DNA of 64,000 nucleotides, taken from Dama dama (Eukaryota; Chordata; Mammalia; Artiodactyla; Cervidae). This document shows positions 54,253 through 64,000 of this stretch, piece by piece. The position numbers and the translations under genes are program-made. The stretch spans positions 15,004,001 through 15,068,000 of the forward strand of contig NC_083714.1 in the NCBI RefSeq assembly GCF_033118175.1. Reading direction: 5' to 3'. The notes beneath the pieces were generated by a model. It was not told the DNA's origin, ran no database searches, and saw only the letters and a program-made list of their open reading frames with translations. The stretch's first letter is position 1, and each line of letters opens with the position of its first letter.

Positions 54253-55118
54253 CCTATGACAGGCAAAATTATAAGAATGATACTTGCCCTTGTATAATCT
54301 CCTCCCTTTGAAAAGGGCAGGAACATGGGAACATGATATGTTATTTTTATGATTATGTTATGTTATATGGCACAAAGGGACTTTTCAGATATAATTAGGG
54401 TTAATAATCAGTTGACTTTGGGCTCATCAAGGGGGAGATTACACAGGTAGCAACAATCTAATCATGTGAGCCTTTCAAAAGCAAGAGTTTACTCTGACTG
54501 CTGGCGGAAGGGAAAATTAGAGAGATTCTAAGCCTGAGAAGGATTTGATGTAACTGTGTTGGCTTGAAGATGGAGAGAGCCATGTGAGAAGGATGTTGGT
54601 AGCCTCCAGAAGCTGAAAATGGCTCCCAGCTGACAATCAGCAAGGAAGTGAGGACCTCAGACCTACAGTTCCAAGGAACTCAGTTCTGCCAAAAATCTGG
54701 ATGAGCTTGGACCTAGGGTCATCCTCATGCATGCCGAATCACTTCAGTCATGTCCGACTCTTTGTGACCCCATGGACTATAGCCCACCAGGCTCCTCTGT
54801 CCATGGGATTCTCCAGGCAAGAATACTGGAGGGGATTGCCACTTCCTTCTCCAGGGGATCTTCCTGACCCAGGGATCAAACTTGTGTCTCCTGTGGTTCC
54901 TGTAGTGCAGGCAGATTCTGTACCGCTGAACCACCAGGGAAGCCCAGATTCATACTCAGAGCCTCCCAGTAAGAGCCTTGCCCATATGACACTGTGATTT
55001 TAGTTTTGCATGATCCTAAACAGGGAACCCAGTCAAGGCTGCTTTAGCTCTGATTTATAGAACTGTGAAATAATAAGTGGCTGGTGCTCTAAGCTGCTAC
55101 ATTTGTAGTAATTTATGT
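54253..55118 (+). mobile_element. MaLR/MLT1-like LTR, split by a SINE
   Basis: 'gatataattagggttaataatc', 'catgtgagcctttcaaaagc', 'ggcttgaagatggagagagcc' and, after the Bov-tA, 'agaactgtgaaataataagtgg' follow the order of an old mammalian LTR of MaLR/MLT1 type ending at 'ttgtagtaattta'. Subfamily is uncertain. It interrupts the L2. Confidence 0.6.
54727..54946 (-). mobile_element. Bov-tA SINE
   Basis: Complete reverse copy within the LTR, from 'catgccgaatcacttcagtc' to 'gaaccaccagggaagccc'. Frames of 69 and 98 codons are SINE-derived. Confidence 0.9.
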
Positions 55119-55320
55119 GGCTCAGTAGAGAATGTGCCTGCCAATGCAGGAGATATAGGAGATGTGGGTTTGAGTCCTGGGTTGGGAAGATCCCCTGGAG
55201 GAGGAAATGGCAATCCACTTCAGTATTTCTGCTTGGGAAATCCTACTGACAGAGGAGCCTGTGGGCTACAGTCCATAAGGTCACAAAAGTCAGACACAAC
55301 TTAGTGACTAAATAACAATG
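55116..55320 (+). mobile_element. Bov-tA SINE, head trimmed
   Basis: Sense copy beginning inside the tRNA head (GTGGCTCAGTAGAGAATG) and ending 'cttagtgactaaataacaa'. It sits at the LTR 3' edge. Confidence 0.88.
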
Positions 55321-55324
55321 TCCA

Positions 55325-55612
55325 ATACCACTGCCTGGGCTTAGATTCTTCTATTTTCTTTCTTATACTACCACACAATCTTCTACTTGGTCTCTCTACT
55401 GGTTTTGTCTTCTTCAAATCCAGAACAACAGAGTGACTAACCCAAACTGCAAATCTGATCACACTGTTCCTTTGCTTAAAATCCTTTAGTGGTTTCTTTC
55501 CCTACAGGATAATATCCAAGCTCCTTAATGTAGTTTTTACAAGGTTATTCCTGAATTTTCCCCTTGACTTCTTCTCAGATTCATCTTCTGCCATTTTTGC
55601 CTTGCACTATTT
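55325..55612 (+). mobile_element. L2 LINE fragment, right part
   Basis: Sense L2: 'aaatctgatcacactgttcc', 'aaaatcctttagtggtttc', 'ccaagctccttaatgtag' and 'ttttgccttgcactatttcc'. It continues the L2 of 53850-54252. Confidence 0.65.
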
Positions 55613-55694
55613 CCTGTAACACAGTTTCTCAATCATAGCCCTCCTGCCATTTTGGGTCAGATAATTCTCTGCTGTGGGGAGTTGTTCTGTGCAT

Positions 55695-55822
55695 AAGTGA
55701 AGTGAAGTCACTCAGTCGTGTCCGACTCTTTGCGACCCCATGCACTGTAGCCTACCAGACTCCTCTGTCTCCCACATTGTAGATAGACGCTTTACCGTCT
55801 GAGCCACCAGAGGAGTCTATAT
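55695..55822 (-). mobile_element. Bov-tA SINE with internal deletion
   Basis: The tail side ('gaagtcactcagtcgtgtcc') and head side ('gtctgagccaccagaggag') are both present, but about 90 central bases are missing at 'cctctgtc/tcccacatt'. TTCTGTGCAT (near 55685) and TTCTATGCAT (near 55831) may be the TSD. Confidence 0.85.
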
Positions 55823-55931
55823 GCAGGGAAGTTCTATGCATGGTAGGATGTTAAGCAGCATCCCTGGCCTCTTCCAACTAGATTTCAGTAGCATCTCACC
55901 CTCATTTGTGACAACCAACAATGTCTCTGAA

Positions 55932-56157
55932 AGTGAAAATGAAAATGTTAGTTGCTCAGTTATGTCTGACTCTTTGTGACCCCATGGACTGTAGCCTACC
56001 AGGCTCCTCTGTCCGTGGGATTCTCCAGGCAAGAATACTGGAGTAGGTTGCCATTTCCTCCTCCAGGGGATCTTCCCAACCCAGGGATCAAACCCATGTC
56101 TCCTGCGTCTCCTGCATTGCAGGCAGATTCTTTACCATTTAAGCCACAAAGGAAGCC
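55932..56157 (-). mobile_element. Bov-tA SINE
   Basis: Complete reverse copy, from 'aaagtgaaaatgaaaatgtt' to 'agccacaaaggaagcccta'. It is the second SINE within the MER20. Confidence 0.9.
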
Positions 56158-56341
56158 CTAGATAATGCCAAATGCCCCCTTAGGGGCAAAATTGCTTCAG
56201 ATAAAGACCACTGAGCTAAAAATGTATACAGGATTACGGTGGCTCTCTACACCCAAACTTCTTTTTTTCCCCCTTAAGAGCTAATATCACAAGACCTGGA
56301 GAGGGTAGAATCTGTGATATCAAGAATAAAAGTATTCTAAA

Positions 56342-56600
56342 CAGCATTGAAACATGTATATTATCTATGGTGAAACAGATCACCAGCCCAGGCTGGATGC
56401 ATGAGACAAGTGTTCGAGCCTGGTGCACTGGGAAGACCCAGAGGAATCGGGTGGAGAGGGAGGTGGGAGGGGGGATCGGGATGGGGAATACATGTAAATC
56501 CATGGCTGATTCATGTCAATGTATGACAAAAACCACTACAATATTGTAAAGTAATTAGCCTCCAACTAATAAAACAACAACAACAACAACAACAAAAAAC
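56342..56600 (+). mobile_element. L1_BT 3' end, 5' truncated
   Basis: 'cagcattgaaacatgtatatt', 'gaaacagatcaccagccc', 'gtggagagggaggtgggagg' and 'catggctgattcatgtcaatg' are the ruminant L1 3' UTR in sense orientation, ending in (CAA)n. The TSD of the insertion lies beyond the next SINE: AATAAAAGTATTCTAAA (56325-56341) and AATAAAAGTATCCTAAA (56796-56812). Confidence 0.9.
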
Positions 56601-56611
56601 CCAGGTTCTTA

Positions 56612-56795
56612 GGACTTCCCCTGGGTGGTCTAGTAGCTAAGACTCCATTCTAACGCAGGGAGCTAGGGTTTGATCCCTGGTCAGGGAGCTAGATACCACA
56701 CGTCACAACAAAGGATCCTGCTTGCCATGATTAAGACCTGGAACAGCTAAATAAATAAATATTTTTTTAAAAGTTCAAAAAAAATAAAAAAATAA
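56612..56795 (+). mobile_element. CHR-type SINE enclosed by the L1_BT target-site duplication
   Basis: The head reads GGACTTCCCCTGGGTGGTCT, with the B-box-like 'ggtttgatccc' and a long A-rich tail. It follows the L1_BT tail after about 15 unique bases (cccaggttctt). No separate TSD of its own is clear, so it may have been carried with the L1 transcript. Confidence 0.8.
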
Positions 56796-56812
56796 AATAA
56801 AAGTATCCTAAA

Positions 56813-57169
56813 TCTAGGAAAAATAGATGGACTGGGGTTCTGGAGATCCCTTTTGGTATACTTTTTTAAAATAAGCTTTGGTGGTTAGGGAAGAGCCTGT
56901 AATTCTTTGTACTAGAAGTTCCTTCTGTTTAGAAAGATTCCTTGATGCTTGAGAGTTAGAAAGGTCAGGGTGGGACTAAGATAAAAAGAAGACAGAAATG
57001 ACTTCTTTGTATTTGCTCTAGCTTTAAGGAAATTTGTTAAAAGGACCCTCATGTTTCCTTCTAGTGTTTCTTTAGGCAAGAACTCTGGGCCAAATCTCTA
57101 TACAGAAAAAAAAAAAGGCTGTCAATTTGTTTGCTTGGAGTAGTCTTTTGGGTACATGCTTTAGGAACA
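56813..57169. other. Unique sequence
   Basis: No gene or repeat is recognised; an A12 run lies near 57105. Confidence 0.4.
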
Positions 57170-57757
57170 TGAATTGGTGCTTAAACAAGAGGAAAAACCC
57201 CAGCACCCAAGAATTCTATTACTAAGTATATCTTCAAGAGAAATAAAAATATATGGTCACTCAAAAACTTACACACATATGCTCACAGCAACATTAGTAA
57301 TAATAGTCAAAAGATGGAAACAACTCAAATGTCCATCAACCAATGAATGGGTACATAAAATGTGGTATAATCATATAATGGAATATGATTCATCCATACA
57401 AAGAAATGAAATCCAAATATATACTACAACATAGATGAGCCTAAAACATTATGTTAAGTGAACAGAACCAGTCACAAAAGACTACATGATTCATCTGCAT
57501 AAAATGTCCAGAGAAGGCAAATCTATAGACATAGAAAGTAGATTAATGCTTGCCTAGGGCTAGGAGAAATAGGAGGTAGAGGAGAGGTAGCTAAAAGTTA
57601 ACACAATTTCTTTTTGAGGTGATGAAATGTTTAAAAATTGACTATGGTAATGCCTGCAACATGTCTATGAATACACTAAAAAATCATTGAATTGTATATT
57701 TTGAATGGGTGAAATATATGGTATGTGAATTATATCTTAATTAAGCTTTTCCCCCAA
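57170..57757 (+). mobile_element. L1M 3' end
   Basis: Sense L1: 'aagatggaaacaactcaaatg', 'aatgaatgggtacataaaatg', 'agtagattaatgcttgccta' and the terminus 'gaattatatcttaattaag'. Confidence 0.82.
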
Positions 57758-58160
57758 AAAGTAGTCCAAGCAATTCTTGGCATCTCCCTACTCCCCAGGC
57801 CCAATCCTGTGTAACACCACCCTGAAGGGATATGACGTGGGACAAGCAAGTTTGGATGGGTGTGGGATGAGAACACCAAGAGTCTAGAGCATGGGGGGCA
57901 CTGCCAAGGAACAATAGGTCCTTTTCAGTTCTCTTGAGCCCTCTTATGTTTTTCCTACTTAATGAGGCTTAGCCAACCTCACTGTTATAGCTTTGGATTG
58001 AGTTACTGTTCCAGGACATCTATACAAGAGAAACTTCTGTGCTGTTAGTTCACATCCAAAGTTCTTGGAAGAGAAAACTTCACAGAATTTGGCTGCTAAC
58101 TTTTGAAGTCAAGGTACTTGCCAGATATATGGGTCACTGCTATTTCTAACTCTTGGATTA
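57758..58160. other. Unique sequence
   Basis: No gene or repeat is recognised. Confidence 0.4.
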
Positions 58161-59283
58161 AACTCACATTAAAAAAAAAATCTGTCTTATCTTTTCAACA
58201 AATGGTGCTGGAAATGTTGGATATACATTTGCAAAAAAAGAAAGACCAGACAGAAAGAAAGAGGGAGAGGGAGGGAGGAATGAAGAAAAGAAGGAAGGAA
58301 AAAACCTTTGACCCTAAAGTCACATGATACACAAAAATTAATAAACTGGATTTCAGCAAAATAAAAAATTCACTCTTGAAAAATCAAGACAGCCATTAAA
58401 AAGATGGAAACACATACTACAGACTTGGAGAAAATATTTGGAAATTACATATGTGATATAAGACATATCCAGAATATATAAAAAATTCTTATAACTTAAC
58501 AATAAGGAAATAATTTAATTGTTAAATGGAAAAGATCTAAATAGACATTTTAACAAAGAAGATGCATAAATGTCCAATAAGCATGTGAAAATATATTTGA
58601 TACCATTAGTTATTAGGGACAAGCAAATAAAAAAAAACACAATGAGATATCATTTTATATCCACGAGAGTGACTCATAAAAAGATAGACAATAACAATGG
58701 TTGGCAAGATGTGAAGAAAATCTCATACATTGCTAGTAGGGATGTAAAATGGTGCAGCCATTTTAGAAAATAGTCTGGCAGTTTCTTAAAATTTTAAACG
58801 TACACATACTATGCAACCCATCAATACTATTCCTAAGTATTTATCCAAGATAAATAAAGACATAAGTCCACGTAAAAATCTGAGCATGAATGTTCATAGC
58901 AGCTTTATTCAACATAACAAAAGTTTGAAACAACTCAAATTTTCATTCAATAATAAATAAATAAAATATAGTATATCCTCTTATAATAATATAATATTAT
59001 TCAGCCATAAAGGTGAATGAAATAGTGCTATGATACAACATGATGAACCTTGAAAACATGCTAAGTAAAGAAGCCAGCCACAACAGATCACATGTGGCAT
59101 GATTTCATTCATATTAAAAGTCCAGAATGAGCAAATTTGTAGAGACAGAAAGTAGATAAGTGGTTGGGGGATTGGACCATGATGTCTAAAGGGTGTAGAG
59201 TTTATTTTCATGATGATAAAAATTTTCTAAAATTGATCCTGGTGATGGATGCACAACTCTCTGAATATACTAAAAGCTATTGG

Positions 59284-59616
59284 AAAGTACAGAACAGAAT
59301 TTTGGACTCTGTGGGAGAAGGCGAGGGTGGGATGTTTCGAGAGAACAGCATCGAAACATGTATATTATCTAGGGTGAAACAGATCACCAGCCCAGGCTAG
59401 ATGCATGAGACAAGTGCTCGGGCCTGGTGCACTGGGAAGACCCAGAGGGATCAGGTGGAGAGGGAGGTGGGAGGGGGGATCGGGGTGGGGAATACATGTA
59501 AATCCATGGCTGATTCATGTCAATGTATGACAAAAACCAATACAATATTGTAAAGTAATTAGCCTCCAACTAATAAAAATAAATGGAAAAATAAATAAAT
59601 AAAATTAATGGAAAAA
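59284..59616 (+). mobile_element. L1_BT 3' end with 12-bp TSD
   Basis: A 333-bp 5'-truncated copy. TSD AAAAGCTATTGG at 59272-59283 and 59617-59628; the left flank CT/AAAA suits the L1 endonuclease. It closely matches the copy at 56342. Confidence 0.93.
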
Positions 59617-59672
59617 AAAGCTATTGGATTGTACACTTGAATTGGGTGAATTGTATGGTATGAGGTTTATAT

Positions 59673-59841
59673 GCAGGAGACCTGGGTTCGGTCCCTGGGT
59701 TGGGAAGATCCCCTGGAGGAGGGCATGGCAACCCACTCCAGTATTCTTGCCTGGAGAATCCCATAGGCAGAGGAGCCTGGCGGGCTACAGTCCATAGGGT
59801 CACAAAGAGTCAGACACAGCTGAGCGACTAAGCACACACAA
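59673..59841 (+). mobile_element. Bov-tA SINE, 5' truncated, with 10-bp TSD
   Basis: It starts inside the tRNA part at GCAGGAGACCTGGG and ends 'gagcgactaagcacacaca'. TSD AGGTTTATAT at 59663-59672 and 59842-59851. The host L1M terminus resumes directly. Confidence 0.92.
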
Positions 59842-59870
59842 AGGTTTATATTTCAATAAAGCTATTTTAA

Positions 59871-60763
59871 AAACTGCATTTGGAGACAATGAACTTTCTT
59901 TCACTTTGAGGGAATGGCAATAATGGGAAAGATGAAAATAAAGAACTAAAAACAAGAAGCCAGTTATTTTATAGGTTGTTCATGGAATCAACTCCCTGAT
60001 AAACTCCCACTTAATGATTCTCCTGATTACTTAAGAAATAGCTCTGATGCTAACCTCTCCCATTGGTAATATTCCTTTTCTGCACTGAAAATAGCACCAC
60101 TGTGTTGAAGATGCCTTAATAATGGCACTGTCAAATGCTTGCAACAATTAGCAAGCTGGCTTTTATCTCGTTTTGTTTAGTGATTTCTCCACCCTCTCAT
60201 ATCATACACATCCATAAGAAAAGAAAGTCAAATCAAAATTACGTTTGAAAGTATTCTCTGTTTATGTCTTCACAGACATCGAAAGATCTGAATATAAGAA
60301 CTGTGTAAATCCCTTTAGGAACCATCTTAGAAAATAACATATCCACCAAGATGATTACTACATCAGGTTGGACAGACTAGGAGCATAGAGAGGTGGAGGG
60401 CTTTGAGAAGAGTAGCCCCTTGGTGAAAAATACCTAAACAGAAGCAACACTGTAAGATGACTACTCTGTTCACATGGAGCTAGAAATACTCTTGTAGGTC
60501 ATGTACTTATCTCAAAAACTGAGGTCCAGAAAAGAGATTTGATTGGCTCCCAAAACATAAAACTAGTGGAAAATAGAGTGAAGACTAGAACTCAAGTCTT
60601 TGAATCACAGTTTCAGGCTCTTTCCATCTGCTGAATGTTGGATATTGATAGACTAGTCAGTGTGAGAGACTAGAATATAGTGTCAAAGCTTTTGATTGAA
60701 ATGACCAAGCCCCAGCTCCATCACTGCTCAGAGCCTACAGCATTTCATCAACAATAAAACTCC
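59871..60763. other. Unique sequence, no gene recognised
   Basis: No gene or repeat is recognised between the L1M and the BovB. Confidence 0.4.
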
Positions 60764-60869
60764 AAGACGATAAATTAGATCTGATAGACAGAGTGCCTGA
60801 TGAACTCTGGATGGAGGTGCATGACACTGTACAGGAGACAGGGAGCAAGACCATCCCCAAGAAAAAGAA

Positions 60870-61526
60870 ATGCAAAAGGCAAAATGGCTGTCTGAGGAGG
60901 CCTTACAAATAGCTGTGAAAAGAAGAGAAGCAAAAAGCAAAGGAGAAAAGGAAAGATATACTCATTTGAATGCAGAGTTCCAAAGAATAGCAAACAGAGA
61001 TAAGAAAACCTTCCTCAATGATCACTGCAAAGAAATAGAGGAAAACAACAGAATGGGAAAGACTAGAGATCTCTTCAAGAAGATTAAAGATACCAAGGGA
61101 ACATTTCACGCAAAGATGGGCTCAATAAAGGACAGAAATGGTATGGACCTAACAGAAGCAGAAGATATTAAGAAGAGGTGGCAAGAATACACAGAAGAAC
61201 TGTACAAAAAAGATCTTCACAACCCAGATAATCACGATGGTGTGCTCACTGACCCAGAGCCAGACATCCTGGAATGTGAAGTCAAGTGGACCTTAGGAAG
61301 CATCACTATAAACAAAGCTAGTGGAGGTGATGGAACTCCAGTTGAGCTATTTCAAATCCTAAAAGATGATGCTGTGAAAGTGCTGCACTCAATAATTCCA
61401 GCAAATTTGGAAAATTCAGCAGTGGCCACAGGATTAGAGAAGGTCAGTTTTCATTCCAATCCCAAAGAAAGGCAATGCCAAAGAATGCTCAAACCACTGC
61501 ACAATTGCACTCATCTCACATGCTAG
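60870..61526 (+). pseudogene. BovB linker and N-terminal RT frame
   Basis: A 218-codon frame carries the basic linker ('KKIKDTKGTFHAKMGSI') and the start of the RT domain ('DILECEVKWTLGSI'). A one-base change in length near 61393 moves the RT into another frame, so the last ~45 codons are out of register with BovB. Confidence 0.85.
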
Positions 61527-61533
61527 CAAAGTA

Positions 61534-62766
61534 ATGCTTAAAATTCTCCAAGCCAGGCTTCAACAATACGTGAACCGTGAACTTCCAGATGTTCAAGCTG
61601 GTTTTAAAAAGGGCAGAGGAACCAGAGATCAAATTGCCAGTATCCGCTGGATCATCGAAAAAGCAAGAGAGTTCCAGAAAAACATCTATTTCTGCTTTAT
61701 TGACTATGCCAAAGCCTTTGACTGTGTGGATCACAATAAACTGTGGAAAATTCTGAAAGGGATGGGAATACCAGACCACCTGACCCACCTCTTGAGAAAT
61801 CTGTATGCAGGTCAAGGAGTAACAGTTAGAACTGGACATGGAACAACAGATTTGTTCCAAACAGGAAAAGGAATATGTCAAGGCTTTATATTGTCACCTT
61901 GCTTATTTAACTTATATGCAGAGTACATCATGAGAAACGCTGGGCTGAAGGAAGCACAAGCTGGAATCAAGATTGCCGGGAGAAATATCAATAACCTCAG
62001 ATATGCAGATGACACCACCCTTATGGCAGAAAGTGAAGAAGAACTAAAGAGCCTTGTGATGAAAGTGAAAGAGGAGAGTGAAAAAGTTGGCTTAAAGCTC
62101 AACATTCAGAAAACTAAGATCACGGCATCTGGTCCCATCACATCATGGCAAATAGATGGAGAAACAGTGGAAACAGTGGCAGACTTAATTTTTCTGGGCT
62201 CCAAAATCACTGCAGATGGTGACTGCAGTCATGAAATTAAAAGTCACTTATTTCTTGGAAGGAAAGTTATGACCAACGTAGACAGCATATTCAAAAGCAG
62301 AGACATTACTTTGCCAACAAAGGTCCGTCTCGTCAAGGCTGTGGCTTTTCCAATAGTCATGTATGGATGTGAGAGTTGGACTATAAAGAAAGCTGAGTGC
62401 CGAAGAATTGATGCTTTTGAAGTGTGGTGTTTGAGAAGACTCTTGAGAGTCCCTTGGACTGCAAGGAAATCCAACCAGTCCATCCTAACAGAAATCAGTC
62501 CTGAATGTTCACTGGTAGGACTGATGCTGAAGCTGAAACTCCAATACTTTGGCCACCTGATACGAAGAGCTGACTCATTTGAAAAGACCCTGATGCTGGG
62601 AAAGATTGAAAGCGAAAGGAGTAGGGGCCGACAGAGGATGAGATGGTTGGATGGCATCACTGACTCAATGGACATGAGTTTGAGTTATCTCCAGGAGTTG
62701 GTGATGGACATGGAGGCCTGGCGTGCTGCAGTCCACGGGGTCACAGAGTCGGACACGACTGAGTGA
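61534..62766 (+). pseudogene. BovB reverse transcriptase domain and C-terminus
   Basis: A 410-codon frame with the RT palm motifs in order: motif A 'FIDYAKAFDCVDH', motif B 'GICQGFILSPCLFNLY' (C where the family has R), and catalytic 'RYADDTTLMAES' at 62002-62013. The C-terminal part includes 'MYGCESWTIKKAE', 'RLLRVPWTARKSN' and 'RQRMRWLDGITDS'. The same frame is open backwards only to a TAG at 61435-61437, where BovB normally has Trp. It is a truncated relic despite its length. Confidence 0.92.
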
Positions 62767-62904
62767 CTGAACTGAACTGAAGATGATTAATTACTGAAGA
62801 AATAACCAATCACCAGACTATACTTGGTCCTTTCTTTCCAGAAGAACAGTATATTTGATGTTCGGCCACTTCCATCATAAGACCTCTTTTTTGAGAGGAA
62901 AGGG

Positions 62905-63013
62905 GGCTATACCAAGTGGTTTGTGGTATCTTAGTCCCTTGACCAGGGATTGAACCTGGGCCCCGGCAGTGAAAGTGCCAAATCCTAACCACTGGACTGC
63001 TAAGGAATCCCCT
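62905..63013 (-). mobile_element. CHR-type SINE, 5' part
   Basis: The minus strand reads GGGGATTCCTTAGCAGTCCA, 'gtggttaggatttggcac' and 'ggttcaatccctggtcaagg'. That is the tRNA-like head and core; the tail region towards 62880 is degraded. Confidence 0.85.
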
Positions 63014-64000
63014 TAAGCCCGCTTTTAAAGTACAAAATCTACCTTGGTATGAGACAGCTTGAAGTCGATACTACATATGGCAAAGTAGTTTGCAAACCAT
63101 CTCCTTTCAAAGGGCCCAGCCTGGCTCCACTTCTCTGCTCTTTTCTATTTCATGCTCAAGCCAATCCTCTCAAAACCTGTCTCCAGGAATCCAATTTGTG
63201 GAAGGTTGAGGAGAGGGAACTTTTGGTAATACAAACATTACCTTTCCAGCCTTGGTTTTGTTAAGTGAAGGTCAATGATAAATGACCTCCCTTCTGGGGC
63301 ATAATTTATGTCCATGTGGCCTTTTCTATTGAGCCCAACGTTGATTGACAGGACATAGCACTAGGAGGGGAGAGAGGTTGGCTATGGGAGACCTGAAGGC
63401 CAAGGAGTATAACTAAGACCAGATGTGGCTGGAGGGGCTGAGATGCGGGGGAGAGGGGGGAGCATGGAGAAGAAACGCCTACACAAGCAAAATAAAGATA
63501 TATCCACCTTGGGAAATGCGCTCAACATTTCCAAGGTTAAATCCAACTAGTCTTCCTGTGTTGCCTGCAATTACCTTTGTGCTTCCAGCACCCAGTTATT
63601 TAGCACAGCAAGATGGAAGGGGCAAGTCTTTCCTGGAATACTTAACAGCAGTTCAAATACCCTTCATGCTCTCATTTTCCTATCCTACCATCTTATTATT
63701 CAAAACATTTCTTAAAATTCCTGTTCTAGCTTCCAAGGCTCTGGGTAATCTGGGAATCATTTAAACCTATTTTCTGTTATTCTGAGACCTAAAATTCCTG
63801 GTTCAAGTAGTTGGTACTAGAAAGATATAGACAGAAACAGAAAATAAATTCATCTAATTTAAAAAATTGGCCTAACAAAGCTAACACAAATACTAAAGGC
63901 CATACTTATCCCTTAGGCAGGCATGTTGAGGCCATAGGGAATCTGTGACTATACAGAACCTGGATGTAGACAAAACTGAGCCTAGAGATGCCAGTAAGTA
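63014..64000. other. Unique sequence to the window end
   Basis: No repeat or gene is recognised. A 113-codon plus frame (63423-63764) matches nothing known and has no supporting context. Confidence 0.4.

Larger units (their letters stand above)
55613..56220 (-). mobile_element. MER20, antisense, split by two SINEs
   Basis: Three pieces follow the reverse MER20 order: 55620-55692 ('ggtcagataattctctgctg'), 55830-55931 ('atggtaggatgttaagcagc') and 56158-56215 ('gataatgccaaatgccccc'). Bov-tA copies sit between them. Confidence 0.8.
58165..59870 (+). mobile_element. L1M 3' part carrying later insertions
   Basis: Sense L1 from 'tcaacaaatggtgctggaa' through 'gatatcattttatatccac' and 'gtgaatgaaatagtgctatg' to the terminus 'tttcaataaagctatttt'. 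An L1_BT (59284) and a Bov-tA (59673) are nested near its 3' end. The polypurine patch at 58245-58305 is within it. Confidence 0.88.
60778..62779 (+). mobile_element. BovB LINE, 5' truncated, RT nearly intact
   Basis: A 2.0-kb copy starting in the linker between endonuclease and RT and ending in GACTGAACTGAACTG. Flanked by AAGACGATAAATTA (60764-60777) and AAGATGATTAATTA (62780-62793), a 14-bp TSD with two mismatches. The endonuclease domain is absent, so it cannot move by itself. Confidence 0.95.

Noticed and set aside
1..64000. A novel biological system such as a defence island, operon or biosynthetic cluster
   Set aside because: No cluster of intact coding frames exists; the window is mammalian non-coding DNA shaped by transposable elements.

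Overview
The window is nuclear DNA from a ruminant, most likely a bovid (cattle, buffalo, sheep or goat). The evidence is its interspersed repeats: BovB (RTE-type) LINEs, Bov-tA and Bov-A2 SINEs, older CHR-type tRNA-Glu SINEs of cetartiodactyls, the ruminant L1 (L1_BT) 3' end, and a general mammalian background of L1M, L2, MIR, MER5A, MER20, LTR and mariner remnants. No exon, promoter or RNA gene of a host gene could be supported, so the window reads as intergenic or deep intronic sequence. The only long reading frames with a recognisable product belong to BovB; almost all others are chance frames or frames through SINEs and L1s. Repeat families were named from memory of their consensus sequences, so subfamily names are provisional.

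Layout. 1-5 kb: unique sequence, a CHR SINE, an L2 interrupted by a CHR SINE, then a Bov-tA. 5.2-8.7 kb: a ruminant LTR (minus), then a degenerate ERVL-like element (minus) with two LTR fragments, a tRNA-Leu-type primer-site remnant and a gag-like fragment. 8.7-11.4 kb: a 2.7-kb BovB (minus) with endonuclease and RT remains, abutting an old L1 3' end. 12-23 kb: mostly unique, with MIR, MER20, L2 and SINE copies. 23.5-25 kb: an old L1 carrying several later insertions. 26-36 kb: SINEs, an L1M holding a mariner end, and a full-length U2 snRNA pseudogene fused to an unrelated polyadenylated segment (29.35-29.76 kb). 36-48 kb: MER5A, MIR and a 1.8-kb antisense L1. 49-57 kb: a BovB 3' end, L2 split by an LTR and SINEs, MER20 split by two SINEs, and an L1_BT insertion that seems to have carried a CHR SINE. 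57-60 kb: two L1M 3' ends, one with a stack of later insertions. 60.8-62.8 kb: a BovB (plus) with a nearly intact reverse transcriptase frame. 62.8-64 kb: a CHR SINE and unique sequence.

How the parts work together. Nothing here forms an operon or pathway. The interest lies in insertion history: target-site duplications (TSDs) can be read for more than a dozen insertions and date them relative to their host repeats. The clearest non-routine objects are the U2-chimeric retrocopy, the candidate L1_BT 3' transduction and several very short but TSD-flanked insertions. I found no candidate for a new enzymatic or defence system.
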